Source of the DNA: Novosphingobium terrae
GTDB lineage: Bacteria > Pseudomonadota > Alphaproteobacteria > Sphingomonadales > Sphingomonadaceae
Length of the DNA stretch: 64,000 nucleotides
Direction of reading: 5' to 3'
Assembly (NCBI RefSeq): GCF_017163935.1
Contig: NZ_JABVZR010000001.1
Location: 992,001-1,056,000 of the forward strand
Below are positions 23,733-32,321 of the stretch, one piece after another; the stretch's first letter is position 1, and the number at the start of each line of letters is the position of its first letter. The notes under the pieces are model-generated. The model had not been told where the DNA came from. It worked only from the letters and a program-made list of their open reading frames with translations, and made no database searches. Both the position numbers and the translations under genes were made by a program.

Positions 23733-25544
23733 ATGATCGAGGGACAACAGCCGCTTACGGGTGAGGCTGATGCGGCCGTGGGGCTGCGCGCCGTTTTTGA
23801 CGCCATCGATGAAGGTGCTTGCCTCGTCGAGCGCCTGCCTGCCGGGCCTGAGGCTTCGCGCAACTATCGTTATCTGGCGATCAACCCGGCGATGCGCGCC
23901 ATGTTCGGCATGGGCGATCTGACCGGCCAGACCATCCGCGACACCTTCCCCCGCGAAGCCGAGGCCTGTTACGATGCCTATGATCGCGTGCTGGCCAGCG
24001 GCAAGCCGATGCGGTTCGAGCGGGAGAGGGGCCCTCATGGCATGGTGCTGGCGGTGTCGGTTTCGCCGCTGAAGGGCGCGCCGGGGCAGTTGTTGATCGT
24101 GATGCAGGATATCACCCAGCGCCGCCGCGCGGAGGAGGCCCTGGCGCGCAGTGAGCAGCGGATGCATGCCCTGCTGCGCGCCAGCTCTGACATGATCTAC
24201 CGCATGAGCGCCGATTGGAGCGAAATGCGCGAGTTGCAGGGCCGGGAGATGCTGGCCGATACGCAGGGCTCCAGCGTCCGCTGGCTGGAGGATTATATTT
24301 TCCCCGAGGATCAGCCCATGATCCGCGCCGCCACGCAGGAGGCCTTGCGGCGGGGCGGCACCTTTGAGCTGGAGCATCGGGTGAAGCGGGCTGATGGCTC
24401 GGCGGGCTGGGTGTTTTCGCGTGCCATTCCGCAGTTCGATGCCGATGGTGCGCTGGTCGAATGGTTCGGCATGGCCAGCGATATCACCGCCCGGGTCGAG
24501 GCTCAGCAGCAGGCCGAAGCGGCTCGCGCGACACTGGCCGAAAGTGAGGCGCTGCTCTCGAAAATCCTCGACGCTTCAAGCGATTGCATCAAGCTGATCG
24601 AGCTGGACGGCACGCTCGGCTTTATCAATGAAGGCGGCATGCGCACCGCCGAGATCGCCGATCTGGCGCAGGTGAAGGGCACCTATTGGCCCGATTACAT
24701 GGCCACGCCGGAAAGCCGCGATCTGGCCCGTGTCGCCCTGCTGGCGGCGCTGGCGGGGGAGACCTCGCAATTCGAGGGCGCGGGGCTTACGCTGTTGGGG
24801 CGGCCCAGATGGTGGCATGTCACCGTCTCGCCGCTGATGGATGAGAGCGGCGCGGTCGGCCGCATTCTGGTGGTCTCGCGCGATCACACCGCCATGCGCG
24901 ATGCGCATGAGCATCAGGCCATGCTCAATGGCGAATTGAGCCATCGGCTGAAGAATTTGCTTTCGCTGGTGCAGTCGATCGTCAGCCAGACCTTGCGCCA
25001 TGCCGCGGGGCTGGAGGATGCCTCGGCCAAGATCGCCTCGCGCATGCTGGCGCTGGCTCAGGCGACCGACGGCCTGACCAGCAGCGCCTGGAAAGAGGGC
25101 AGCCTGAGCGAGACCATCGGCGCGGGCCTCTGCTGCGTTTCGGCCTATGGCGAGCGGATCGCGCTGAGCGGCCCGGATCTGCGCATCGGTGCCCAGGTGG
25201 CCTTGGCCCTGACGCTGACGGTGCATGAGCTGGCGACCAATGCCGTCAAATATGGTGCGCTGAGCCATGAGGGCGGCCGCATCACCCTGTGCTGGGCGGT
25301 GGAAGAGCGGGCCTTGGCATATGGTGGGGTGCAGCAGCATTTTCTGCTGGACTGGCAGGAGCATGGCGGGCCGCTGGTCCACCCTCCGCAGCATCGCGGC
25401 TTTGGCAGCCGTATGATCGAGCGGGTCCTGCTGGCGCATATGACCGGGCGGCTGCATGTGGATTATGCGCCCGAGGGGCTGCATTTCAGCGTGGATACGC
25501 CGCTGGCCGATCTGGCCGGTCCTTCGGCTTTGCCGCAGGGCTGA
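23733..25544 (+). CDS. PAS-PAS-PAS HWE/HisKA_2 histidine kinase
   Basis: 603 residues from ATG 23733. Three PAS domains at about 20-128, 140-255 and 270-385 (LIVMQDITQRRRAEEAL, EWFGMASDITARVEA, ILVVSRDHTAMRDA close each). The kinase core has His404 in NGELSHRLKNLLSLVQSI, the HRxxN motif, and HATPase box HELATNAVKYGAL. Soluble; signals are probably sensed through PAS ligands such as flavin or haem, though no LOV NCRFL motif is visible. HRxxN kinases can feed PhyR, so this may be another general-stress input. In-frame codons upstream to 22659 overlap the opposite XRE gene and the repeat, and are not coding. Confidence 0.88.
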   Translation: MIEGQQPLTGEADAAVGLRAVFDAIDEGACLVERLPAGPEASRNYRYLAINPAMRAMFGMGDLTGQTIRDTFPREAEACYDAYDRVLASGKPMRFERERGPHGMVLAVSVSPLKGAPGQLLIVMQDITQRRRAEEALARSEQRMHALLRASSDMIYRMSADWSEMRELQGREMLADTQGSSVRWLEDYIFPEDQPMIRAATQEALRRGGTFELEHRVKRADGSAGWVFSRAIPQFDADGALVEWFGMASDITARVEAQQQAEAARATLAESEALLSKILDASSDCIKLIELDGTLGFINEGGMRTAEIADLAQVKGTYWPDYMATPESRDLARVALLAALAGETSQFEGAGLTLLGRPRWWHVTVSPLMDESGAVGRILVVSRDHTAMRDAHEHQAMLNGELSHRLKNLLSLVQSIVSQTLRHAAGLEDASAKIASRMLALAQATDGLTSSAWKEGSLSETIGAGLCCVSAYGERIALSGPDLRIGAQVALALTLTVHELATNAVKYGALSHEGGRITLCWAVEERALAYGGVQQHFLLDWQEHGGPLVHPPQHRGFGSRMIERVLLAHMTGRLHVDYAPEGLHFSVDTPLADLAGPSALPQG

Positions 25545-25558
25545 GGAGCGTCGCGGCT

Positions 25559-26029
25559 TCAGGCGGGCGGGGCGATCAGCACGGTGTCGAACATCTCGCA
25601 GACCACCTGAAGGTCATCATCCACGACTTGGCCCGTTCCTGCCAGCGTGCGGGTCCAGAAGGCCCGATGTGCTGCGCGCCATGAGGCCAGCGAGCGGTCG
25701 CCTTCGCCTTCCAGCCAGGCAAAACGGGCCGAGACATCCCCGAAGCGGCAGAGGGTAACGGTGTGTGTGCGGATGATGGCTTTGGCTTCACCGGCCCAGC
25801 TGGTGATGATCACCAGATGACCGGCTTGTGGCAGCGCTTCTTGGGCGATGCGATAGGCGACGAGAGCCGAGGATGTTGCTTGCTTGATCCCTTGCACCAC
25901 CAGCTGCGCGCATTGGTCGGCCTCGGCCTGATTGTCGCAGAAATGTTCGACAGGTGGGAGGCCGGGTGGGGCATCGGGATGCAACTGCCGATAGTGCTGC
26001 CAAAGGGCTGAAACGGAGGGATGCATCAT
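25559..26029 (-). CDS. ASCH domain protein
   Basis: 156 residues from ATG 26029 (AAGGGCGC upstream; ATG 26026 equally possible). The ASCH fold is suggested by the bacterial family pattern: N-terminal SVSALWQHYRQLHPDAP, then FCDNQAEADQCAQLVVQGIK, TSSALVAYRIAQEALPQAG, ITSWAGEAKAIIRTH and the C-terminal EGEGDRSLASWRAAHRAFW. ASCH proteins bind RNA or nucleosides and some are amidohydrolases acting on acetylcytidine. Convergent with the PAS kinase gene at 14 bp. Precise activity cannot be assigned. Confidence 0.82.
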   Translation of the reverse strand: MMHPSVSALWQHYRQLHPDAPPGLPPVEHFCDNQAEADQCAQLVVQGIKQATSSALVAYRIAQEALPQAGHLVIITSWAGEAKAIIRTHTVTLCRFGDVSARFAWLEGEGDRSLASWRAAHRAFWTRTLAGTGQVVDDDLQVVCEMFDTVLIAPPA

Positions 26030-26271
26030 GCGCCCTTGTAGGGAAAAGGCTGCTGCAGCGCAGCATAAGGCGGGGGCAGAAGAGGGGTGGCGCTCGGCAA
26101 ATCCGGAAGCGGTGGCCATGCGGAACAGCCGAAGCGCCGATACGGACTTTTCCAGCAAAATGGTTTATTTTGCCTTAAGTATACGTGTAAAATCGTATCT
26201 TATATCGCAGTGCAGCGTATGACGAGCGGGCTACGGATCAAGTGTGGACGGGGCAAGCCACGGAATCCACA

Positions 26272-26396
26272 TATAAATTGAGCGCCTGAGCCGCGTTACC
26301 AAGCTCAGGCGCTCAAAATGATGCTCGGCATGGCCCGTAAGGACATCTTAACCTTTTGGGTCGGGATGTCTTCGGGCAAGCCGCAGCGTCTTGATT
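26272..26396 (-). ncRNA. Candidate EcfG-dependent small RNA with two hairpins
   Basis: An exact EcfG promoter on the minus strand predicts a start near 26396. The roughly 125-nt transcript folds into hairpin 1 with helices GCCCG/CGGGC (26373-26377 with 26333-26337) and GACATC/GATGTC (26365-26370 with 26342-26347), and a 14-bp terminator stem TTGAGCGCCTGAGC (26278-26291 with 26303-26316) followed by TTTATAT. No start codon with ribosome site is evident. Size, structure and stress promoter suit a regulatory RNA; the target is unknown. Confidence 0.6.
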
Positions 26397-26401
26397 TGCT
26401 C

Positions 26402-26426
26402 AACGGTCTTGTTTGAAGGTGGTTCC
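26402..26426 (-). promoter_or_regulatory. EcfG promoter of the candidate small RNA
   Basis: Minus-strand GGAAC (26426-26422), 16-base spacer, CGTT (26405-26402): exact consensus. No protein gene lies immediately downstream on this strand. Confidence 0.75.
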
Positions 26427-26639
26427 CGCAACTGCGAAATTTTTGTCGAAAAAATACGACTTGGGAATTTGTTCCATCCGCGCGTGAAAAATTTGTCTTT
26501 TCCATCAAGCGGGTCCTGCGCGGGGTGGAAGGAAGGACTCGCAAGGAACATCGTAATGCGATATGTATTTCATCAGCATCAGGCGAAAACCGACACCACA
26601 GATCGGCACGCCGGAGAGGATGCTTGAAAAGAGGTTGCT

Positions 26640-26966
26640 ATGGGTATGATCTCGATCTTTGCCGATGGTGCGGCGCTGATGATCGGCAGTCTGCTGGTTT
26701 CGGTGCTGCTGTGCTCGCTGGCCTGGATGGCCGCTGACCGGCTTCACCGGCCCTGGGCGGCGCTGGTGATGCTGGCGGTTGTGGTCTGCGGCCTGCTGGT
26801 CAGCCCGCTGGAGCAGAGCCTGTTTGTGCGGATGGTCTCGGTCTTTACCGTGGTGGGGGCGCTGCTGCTGTCTTTCGTGGTGCTGGACCGTTCGGTGAAG
26901 CAGGAAACGGCGGAGATCACGCGTGCGCGCATGCCCCGCCATCCCCGCGTGAACCGGCGGCATTGA
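26640..26966 (+). CDS. Small membrane protein, function unknown
   Basis: 108 residues with about three hydrophobic helices (LMIGSLLVSVLLCSLAWMAA, AALVMLAVVVCGLLV, SVFTVVGALLLSFVVL) and a basic C-terminal tail RARMPRHPRVNRRH. GAAAAGAGGTTGCT precedes the ATG. No family recognised. A GGAAC at 26544 has no matching -10 at 16 or 17 bases. The next gene (DUF1810) follows after 15 bp and is probably co-transcribed. Confidence 0.65.
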   Translation: MGMISIFADGAALMIGSLLVSVLLCSLAWMAADRLHRPWAALVMLAVVVCGLLVSPLEQSLFVRMVSVFTVVGALLLSFVVLDRSVKQETAEITRARMPRHPRVNRRH

Positions 26967-26981
26967 GCAGGCGCCCGGATC

Positions 26982-27416
26982 ATGGGTGACGCCTTCGCGC
27001 TGGATCGCTTCGTCGAGGCGCAGGAGGTGACCTATGATCAGGCCCTTGCCGAGATCCGGCAGGGCGCCAAGCGCAGCCATTGGATGTGGTTTATCTTTCC
27101 GCAATTGGCCGGTCTGGGGCATAGCGCCATGGCGCTGCGCTATGCCATCACCTCGCTGCAGGAGGCACGGGCCTATCTGGAGCATCCCGTGCTGGGCGCG
27201 CGCTATCGCATGTGTGTGGCGGCGCTTCAGGCCTTGGCCCACAAGGATGCCGAAGCAGTGTTCGGCCATGTGGATGCACTCAAGTTGCGCTCGTCGCTGA
27301 CGCTGTTTGCCAGGGCGGGGGGGGATCCCCGGATCAGCGCCGCGCTGGCCGACTGGTTCGGCCATGAAGATCTGGCCACGCTGGCCCTGCTGGAGCAGGC
27401 GCCGGCGCGGCCCTGA
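26982..27416 (+). CDS. DUF1810 family protein
   Basis: 144 residues covering the whole DUF1810 domain: LDRFVEAQEVTYDQALAEIR, SHWMWFIFPQLAGLGHSAMA, ALRYAITSLQEARAYLEHPV and the FGHVDALKLRSSLTLFA segment. It is a small soluble, calpastatin-annotated family with no established function, widespread as a single-copy accessory gene. It lies 15 bp after a membrane protein gene and four bp from the convergent bestrophin gene. Confidence 0.9.
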   Translation: MGDAFALDRFVEAQEVTYDQALAEIRQGAKRSHWMWFIFPQLAGLGHSAMALRYAITSLQEARAYLEHPVLGARYRMCVAALQALAHKDAEAVFGHVDALKLRSSLTLFARAGGDPRISAALADWFGHEDLATLALLEQAPARP

Positions 27417-27419
27417 ATC

Positions 27420-28307
27420 TTACCACAGCACTCCGGCCTCATCCGGCGTGACCGGCGCTGGCGCGGCATCGCCCAGACCTTGCGTCAGATCGATCTCGAT
27501 GGTGCGGCACATGGCCTCCAGCGGCAGATCGTGGATCGTGTTGGCGAAGGGGTCGACCAGATCGTCGCCGATGGCCAGCACGGCCAGAAACATCGTGCCC
27601 GCCACGGTCGAGCCCAGCGGCGTCGCCACGCCCAGCGCCTCGACCAGACCGAAGGGCAGCAGCAGGCAGAACAGATGGGTGAACAGCTTGGGAAACACCC
27701 GGAACTGCGCGGGCAGGGGGGTGTTCTTCAGCCGTTCCATCCCGCCCTGCGCATTGGCCATATCGACCAGAATGCCTTCCATATGGGTCTGCTGAATGGT
27801 GTCGATCAGCCCCTGCTGCTTCGCCTCGGCGATCAGCCGACCGGTGCCATCCAGCACGGCATTGGCGACATTGGCGCGGGTCAGCGCGGTCTCGGCCTCG
27901 CCGGGGGAGAGATCGGGCAGCAGCGCCTTTTCCAGCGGCAGGCGGCGCAACTGGCAGCGCAAGGCGTTCACATAGGCGATCTGGCGCAGCACGATGGCGC
28001 GGCGCAGGCTGGTCGCGCCGCTGTCAGGCAGGAAATTGGCGGCGGCGCGTGCCAGATTGCGGTTGGCGTTGATCATCAGCCCCCACAGTCCGCGCCCTTC
28101 CCACCAGCGCTGATAGGCCGATGTGCTGCGAAACCCCAAAATCAGCGCCAGAACGCTGCCGAACAGGGTCAGCGGCAGGCCCGGCGCCTGAAAGGGAAAG
28201 TGGTAATAGGTGACGGTGACGATCACATCCCACACGAACAGCAGCAGCAAAGGCCCTTTGATGCCGCCGACGATGGTCTGGTAGCTCGATTTGGAAATCA
28301 CGATCAT
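27420..28307 (-). CDS. Bestrophin-like chloride channel family protein
   Basis: 295 residues. MIVISKSSYQTIVGGIKGPL and LGFRSTSAYQRWWEGRGLWG are strongly conserved in the bacterial bestrophin/UPF0187 family, with FGLVEALGVATPLGSTVAGT and a C-terminal LPLEAMCRTIEIDL. Four membrane helices are expected, assembling as a pentameric anion or cation channel in the inner membrane. Convergent with DUF1810. A small membrane protein gene lies 51 bp upstream on the same strand. Confidence 0.92.
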   Translation of the reverse strand: MIVISKSSYQTIVGGIKGPLLLLFVWDVIVTVTYYHFPFQAPGLPLTLFGSVLALILGFRSTSAYQRWWEGRGLWGLMINANRNLARAAANFLPDSGATSLRRAIVLRQIAYVNALRCQLRRLPLEKALLPDLSPGEAETALTRANVANAVLDGTGRLIAEAKQQGLIDTIQQTHMEGILVDMANAQGGMERLKNTPLPAQFRVFPKLFTHLFCLLLPFGLVEALGVATPLGSTVAGTMFLAVLAIGDDLVDPFANTIHDLPLEAMCRTIEIDLTQGLGDAAPAPVTPDEAGVLW

Positions 28308-28358
28308 GGGTCGGCAAACTGTCCTGCAAAGATCTGGAAAGCAAGGGTGCGTTGCGGA

Positions 28359-28622
28359 TCAGGGATGGCTTGCCGGTTTGACCGCCTGCTGCCCTTTGCT
28401 GTCTGCGGGCTTGCCGCCCATCGCATGCGAAAGCGCCAGCGAGGTGCCGGTGGCCGGGCGGATATGGAACCACTGGGGCCGGTCGATGGCGACGAGAAAG
28501 GCCAGAATGGCCAGGCCCACGCCCAGCAGCGCCATCGTGCCTTTCAGCCGGAGACTGGCTTCGTTCGAGGCCTGTTGGCGCGGATCAGGGCGGGCGGCCT
28601 GAAAGGTGCGAGGGCGGGTCAT
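28359..28622 (-). CDS. Small single-pass membrane protein upstream of bestrophin
   Basis: 87 residues from ATG 28622 preceded by AGGAGATTCGCC. Basic soluble N-terminus of about 28 residues, one membrane helix GTMALLGVGLAILAFLVAID, then a periplasmic tail. No known family. Same strand as the bestrophin gene and probably in one transcript, so an accessory role is possible. Confidence 0.6.
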   Translation of the reverse strand: MTRPRTFQAARPDPRQQASNEASLRLKGTMALLGVGLAILAFLVAIDRPQWFHIRPATGTSLALSHAMGGKPADSKGQQAVKPASHP

Positions 28623-28921
28623 GGCGAATCTCCTGTGATGATTGCGCGGGGGGCTGCGCGTTCGATCCCAATGTGAAGGTAAGACGTTTCCGCAGAATTC
28701 TGGTTTCGTAACAAAGAATTTCTGCGCTGCAGCGTGTCGTTGTGCGGTGCGGTATGGGCGGCGGGCTGTGCCTGCCGCGGCAGATAAGCCGCTCTTTCCG
28801 GCTGGGGATGGCGGGCCATCATGCCTTGTTCGGCGCGTTGCTTTGCCGCTATGCCGCCTGATCCATCATGATGAGCGCAGGCTTCGGACCCTCGCGCCGC
28901 ACACCGTGAGAGAAAGCTGCT

Positions 28922-30271
28922 ATGGCCTCTGCCGAACCCGCCGTCCTGCCCAGAACCCTGTCCTGGCCTCATCTGCTGGCGCTGGGGGTCGGCTCGATCG
29001 TGGGCACCGGCATTCTCACGCTGATCGGCGTCGGCGCTGACCGGGCGGGCCCGGCGGTGCTGCTGTCTTTTGCCATTGCCGGGGCGATCTGCGCCTGCGC
29101 GGCGCTGGCCTATGCCGAACTCTCCGCGATGATGCCCATGGCGGGCAGCGCCTACAGCTACAGCCACAAGGTGCTGGGGCGGACCGTTGGCTGGATCGTG
29201 GGCTGGAGCCTGATCCTGGAATATTCGCTGGTGGTCTCCACCGTGGCGGTGGGCTGGTCGGGCTATGCCGCGCCGCTGCTTCAGGCGGTGGGCTTTCCCA
29301 AGGCGCTGACGATCGGGCCGGAACTGGGCGGCATCGTCAATCTGCCCGCCATCTTCATCATCGCCGTGGTGGCCGGTCTGCTGGCCTTCGGCACGAAGGA
29401 AAGCGCGCGCATCAACACCATTCTGGTGGTGATCAAGATCCTGACGCTCAGCCTCTTTGTGGCCGTGGCGCTGCCCGCCTTCGATGCGGCGCATCTCACG
29501 CCCTTCATGCCCTATGGCTTCAGCAAGCATATGAGCCCCGATGGCATCGAGCGCGGGGTGATGGCCGCCGCCGCCATCATCTTCTTCGCCTTCTACGGTT
29601 TTGACGCCATCTCCACCGCGGCTGAGGAAACCCGCAATCCGGGCCGCGATCTGGTGATCGGCATTGTCGGTTCGCTGGTGATCTGCACGCTGGTCTATGT
29701 GCTGGTGGCCGCCGCCGCGATTGGCGCCATGCCCTTCACCAGCTTTGCCGAAAGCCCCGAGCCTCTCGCGCTGATCCTGCGCCAGATGGGGCAGGCCTCC
29801 ATCGCGCGGATCGTGGCCATTGCGGCGGTGATCGCGCTGCCCACCGTGCTGCTGGGCTTCCTCTACGGCCAGAGCCGCATCTTCCTGGCCATGGCGCGCG
29901 ACGGCTTTCTGCCGACCTCGCTGGCCAGGCTCTCCTCGCGCGGGACGCCGGTGCGGGTGACGACGATGACCGCCGTGATCGTCGCCATTCTGGCGGGCAT
30001 CCTGCCGATTTCCGAGATCGCCGCGCTGGCCAATGCCGGGACGCTGATCGCCTTTGCCGCCGTGGGCCTCTGCCTGATCGTGCTGAGGCGCCGCGCGCCC
30101 GATATGCCGCGCCCGTTCCGCGTTCCGGCAGGCATCGTGGTGGGGGCAGGGGCGGTGGCCGGGTGCCTCTATCTCTTCATCAGTCTGCCGACCAAGACTC
30201 TGGTTGCCTGCCTGTGCTGGAACCTGCTGGGCGGGGCGATTCACCTGCTGCGCGGGCGGCAGAAGGCCTGA
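28922..30271 (+). CDS. APC-family amino acid permease
   Basis: 449 residues with 12 or more membrane helices. The GVGSIVGTGILTLIGVGADRAG segment is the APC substrate-binding TM1 motif; SAMMPMAGSAYSYSHKVLGR, FFAFYGFDAISTAAEETRNP and LYGQSRIFLAMARDGFLP are typical of the CAT/YfnA branch of cationic amino acid transporters. About 300 bp upstream contain no gene and no recognised operator. Substrate is probably a basic or branched amino acid, by family only. Confidence 0.92.
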   Translation: MASAEPAVLPRTLSWPHLLALGVGSIVGTGILTLIGVGADRAGPAVLLSFAIAGAICACAALAYAELSAMMPMAGSAYSYSHKVLGRTVGWIVGWSLILEYSLVVSTVAVGWSGYAAPLLQAVGFPKALTIGPELGGIVNLPAIFIIAVVAGLLAFGTKESARINTILVVIKILTLSLFVAVALPAFDAAHLTPFMPYGFSKHMSPDGIERGVMAAAAIIFFAFYGFDAISTAAEETRNPGRDLVIGIVGSLVICTLVYVLVAAAAIGAMPFTSFAESPEPLALILRQMGQASIARIVAIAAVIALPTVLLGFLYGQSRIFLAMARDGFLPTSLARLSSRGTPVRVTTMTAVIVAILAGILPISEIAALANAGTLIAFAAVGLCLIVLRRRAPDMPRPFRVPAGIVVGAGAVAGCLYLFISLPTKTLVACLCWNLLGGAIHLLRGRQKA

Positions 30272-30457
30272 TTTTATCGCAATGCAGCATGGCGGTGGCC
30301 GGTTTGAGAAAGGCCTGTAGCTCTGTGCGATAAGTCTCTGATGGATCAGCCATAGGGCCTTGTCGCGCTTGCGAGAGACATGCGGTCATCCACAGCTCAT
30401 CGCACCATTCGTCGCAGATCGGTTGTGCAGACGCGACGGATCGAGCATAGGGAGGGA

Positions 30458-30619
30458 ATGAACAGTGAACAAGGCCATCTCATTCTCTCGGTCGTGCAGC
30501 GTCTGCCTCAGTGGATTCGCCATGATCTGGCCGGCAAGGATGACAATGCCCGCCTGCGCGCGGAAGAAAGCCTCGCAGCCATCATCGCCGATGCTCTGGT
30601 GAAGAACGAGGCCGAATAA
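30458..30619 (+). CDS. Small protein, DUF6771-like
   Basis: 53 residues from ATG 30458 with GGAGGGA four bases before it. Sequence MNSEQGHLILSVVQRLPQWI, then RHDLAGKDDNARLRAEESLA and IIADALVKN, resembles the small sphingomonad proteins annotated DUF6771 (helical, ending in AAxxLAxxI). A longer frame from 30380 lacks a ribosome site. Function unknown. Confidence 0.6.
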   Translation: MNSEQGHLILSVVQRLPQWIRHDLAGKDDNARLRAEESLAAIIADALVKNEAE

Positions 30620-30775
30620 ATCGCGCCTCACACCCCGATTATAGGGTTATTTGCGGAGTGGTACTGACCGTCATCGGTACAATCTGCCTGTGTTATCCCT
30701 GCCGACGTTTGGTTTTTTGATCCGGCTTTCATGGACGATGATGGCCGGATTTCCATGTCAGATGGCAGAGGCAAG

Positions 30776-31582
30776 ATGGCGTATATCAACCAGAGCGTCT
30801 TCACGCAGGCGGAAGGTGTCGCAGCGCAAGCGGCGCCCCCGCCCGCACCATCCTTCCGAGTCAATCTCCCGCTTTACGGGGACCCGCATCCGGTCACCAG
30901 CGCCACCCATGGCGGGGTGGGCGTGCTGGCCGATACGGCGGATTACAGCTTTGCCGCCCATGCCCCGCTGATCCCATTGGCCGCCGACGAGTTCGAGCGG
31001 GCGGGGATGGATTACCCCATCGTCTTCATCGGCGCGGCGCGGCAGCCCTATGCTGTCACGGGGCTCGATCCGCAGCGCAATCTGTTTATCCGCAACGGGT
31101 TCTACCGCGCGGATGCCTATGTTCCCGCCTATCTGCGCCGCTATCCCTTTGCCTTTGTGCGGGCGCAGGGGATGGCGGGGCCGTTGCTCTATCTTGATCA
31201 CAGCTCGCGCCGGGTGGCGCCGCTGGGGACTCCGGGCGCCGTGCCGCTGTTCCATGGGGGTGTACCCACCGAGCTGACCCGACAGGCGCTGGGCTTTTGC
31301 GACAGCTATCAGGCGGGGCAGGACCGCAGCATTCTGGTGCTTGAGATGCTGGCGGCCTACAATCTGCTGGAGCCCAAAACAGCGGCGCGCACTCCGCCGG
31401 GCGCCAGCGCGCCGCAACTGCTACTGGAGTATTTCTCCATCTCCGCAGAGCGGCTCGAAGCGCTTCCCGATGCGGACTTTCTGATGCTGCGTAAGGCGGG
31501 CGTGCTGCCTGCGCTGCACGCCCAGGTCGCCTCTCAGGAGCGCTGGGCGGCTTTGGCGGCGGTGGCCCGCGCAACCGCCTGA
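30776..31582 (+). CDS. SapC family protein
   Basis: 268 residues from ATG 30776; start at 30731 is possible but less likely. Family features: HAPLIPLAADEFERAGMDYP, PIVFIGAARQPYAVTGLDP, RNLFIRNGFYRADAYVPAYL with RRYPFAF, and LLEYFSISAERLEALPDADF near the C-terminus. SapC proteins accompany TonB receptors and flavin-dependent halogenase-like genes in sphingomonads and Caulobacter; their biochemical role is unproven. Here it is alone. A hairpin follows between it and the convergent oxidoreductase. Confidence 0.88.
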   Translation: MAYINQSVFTQAEGVAAQAAPPPAPSFRVNLPLYGDPHPVTSATHGGVGVLADTADYSFAAHAPLIPLAADEFERAGMDYPIVFIGAARQPYAVTGLDPQRNLFIRNGFYRADAYVPAYLRRYPFAFVRAQGMAGPLLYLDHSSRRVAPLGTPGAVPLFHGGVPTELTRQALGFCDSYQAGQDRSILVLEMLAAYNLLEPKTAARTPPGASAPQLLLEYFSISAERLEALPDADFLMLRKAGVLPALHAQVASQERWAALAAVARATA

Positions 31583-31589
31583 TGCAGCG

Positions 31590-31618
31590 CTGCCGGGCGT
31601 GGCGATCACACCCGGCAG
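31590..31618. terminator. Bidirectional hairpin between SapC and oxidoreductase genes
   Basis: CTGCCGGG and CCCGGCAG form an 8-bp stem around a 13-base loop between convergent stop codons. No long T run, so strength is uncertain. Confidence 0.55.
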
Positions 31619-31626
31619 GCCAGACT

Positions 31627-32235
31627 TCAGTAAGCGGCGGTGAAGCGCGCGCGGCTGTGCTTGTGCTGCTCCAGCTCATCGACCATGGCGATGGCGTAAT
31701 CGGCGAAGCTGATCTTGCTGTCGCCTTGGGCATCGGCCACCAGCTCATCCTTGCCGGGGCGATAGGCGCCGGTGCGCGGGCCTTCGAAGATCAGCGCGGC
31801 GGGGGAGAAGAAGGTCCAGTCGATCTCGCTCTCGCCCTTCAGCGTCTCAAGGAAGGTGATGCCGCCTTGAGCGGGGACTTTCCATTCTTCCGGAAAGCTG
31901 GGCGAGTCGATCACGCGGCTGCCATCGGGCAGGAGCAGGCTGGCCGCGCCGCCCGTCACCAGCAGCCGGGGCACGCCCGCCTGCTTGAGAGCGCCCAGCA
32001 AGGTTGCCGCTGACACATCGAAATGCAGCGCGCTGATCACGGCGTCACTGCCCGCGATCAGCCCGGCCAGAGCGGCCGGATTGCTGGCGTCGCCTTGCTT
32101 TGCCGTCACGCCTTCCGCTGCGGGAATCGCTTCGGGCTTGCGGGCGATGGCGGTAACCTGATGGCCGCGGCTGGCCAGCTCTTTGGTGATTTCGGAACCG
32201 GCGCGGCCGCTGGCGCCCAGAACTGCTACCTTCAT
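31627..32235 (-). CDS. NAD(P)-binding oxidoreductase (NmrA/YwnB-like)
   Basis: 202 residues from ATG 32235 with AGGAGGTCTT upstream. N-terminal Rossmann motif VAVLGASGRAGSEI, then GDASNPAALAGLIAGSDAVI and WTFFSPAALIFEGPRTGAYR, as in atypical SDR proteins of PF13460. It is divergent from an HxlR-type regulator and the region between them carries a 12-bp inverted repeat, so it is very likely regulated by that protein in response to electrophiles or a related signal. A paralogue lies at 46929-47582. Confidence 0.88.
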   Translation of the reverse strand: MKVAVLGASGRAGSEITKELASRGHQVTAIARKPEAIPAAEGVTAKQGDASNPAALAGLIAGSDAVISALHFDVSAATLLGALKQAGVPRLLVTGGAASLLLPDGSRVIDSPSFPEEWKVPAQGGITFLETLKGESEIDWTFFSPAALIFEGPRTGAYRPGKDELVADAQGDSKISFADYAIAMVDELEQHKHSRARFTAAY

Positions 32236-32258
32236 AAAGACCTCCTGTGGTTTCTTCT

Positions 32259-32321
32259 GGTAACCAGGTGTGCTATGGAAACGATCCATGCAAGACGGCA
32301 CTTTTTTCTCACCTGGTTACC
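32259..32321. promoter_or_regulatory. HxlR operator: widely spaced 12-bp inverted repeat
   Basis: GGTAACCAGGTG (32259-32270) and CACCTGGTTACC (32310-32321) are perfect inverted copies with centres 51 bp apart, about five helical turns. Each half contains the small palindrome GGTAACC. The first lies in the intergenic region, the second just inside the regulator coding sequence. Confidence 0.75.

Larger units (their letters stand above)
26030..26639. other. Gene-poor AT-richer interval
   Basis: A 610-bp stretch with lower GC than its surroundings, especially 26150-26280 and 26430-26520. No convincing protein gene on either strand. It contains the candidate EcfG-dependent small RNA on the minus strand (26272-26396), and the upstream region of the small membrane protein gene at 26640. 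Confidence 0.6.

Noticed and set aside
26540..26575. GGAAC at 26544 before the small membrane protein gene as an EcfG promoter
   Set aside because: No cGTT, CATT or CGTA at 16 or 17 bases downstream.
28619..30244. 541-codon minus-strand frame rich in His, Arg and Gln
   Set aside because: Antisense to the APC permease; mirror of hydrophobic codons.
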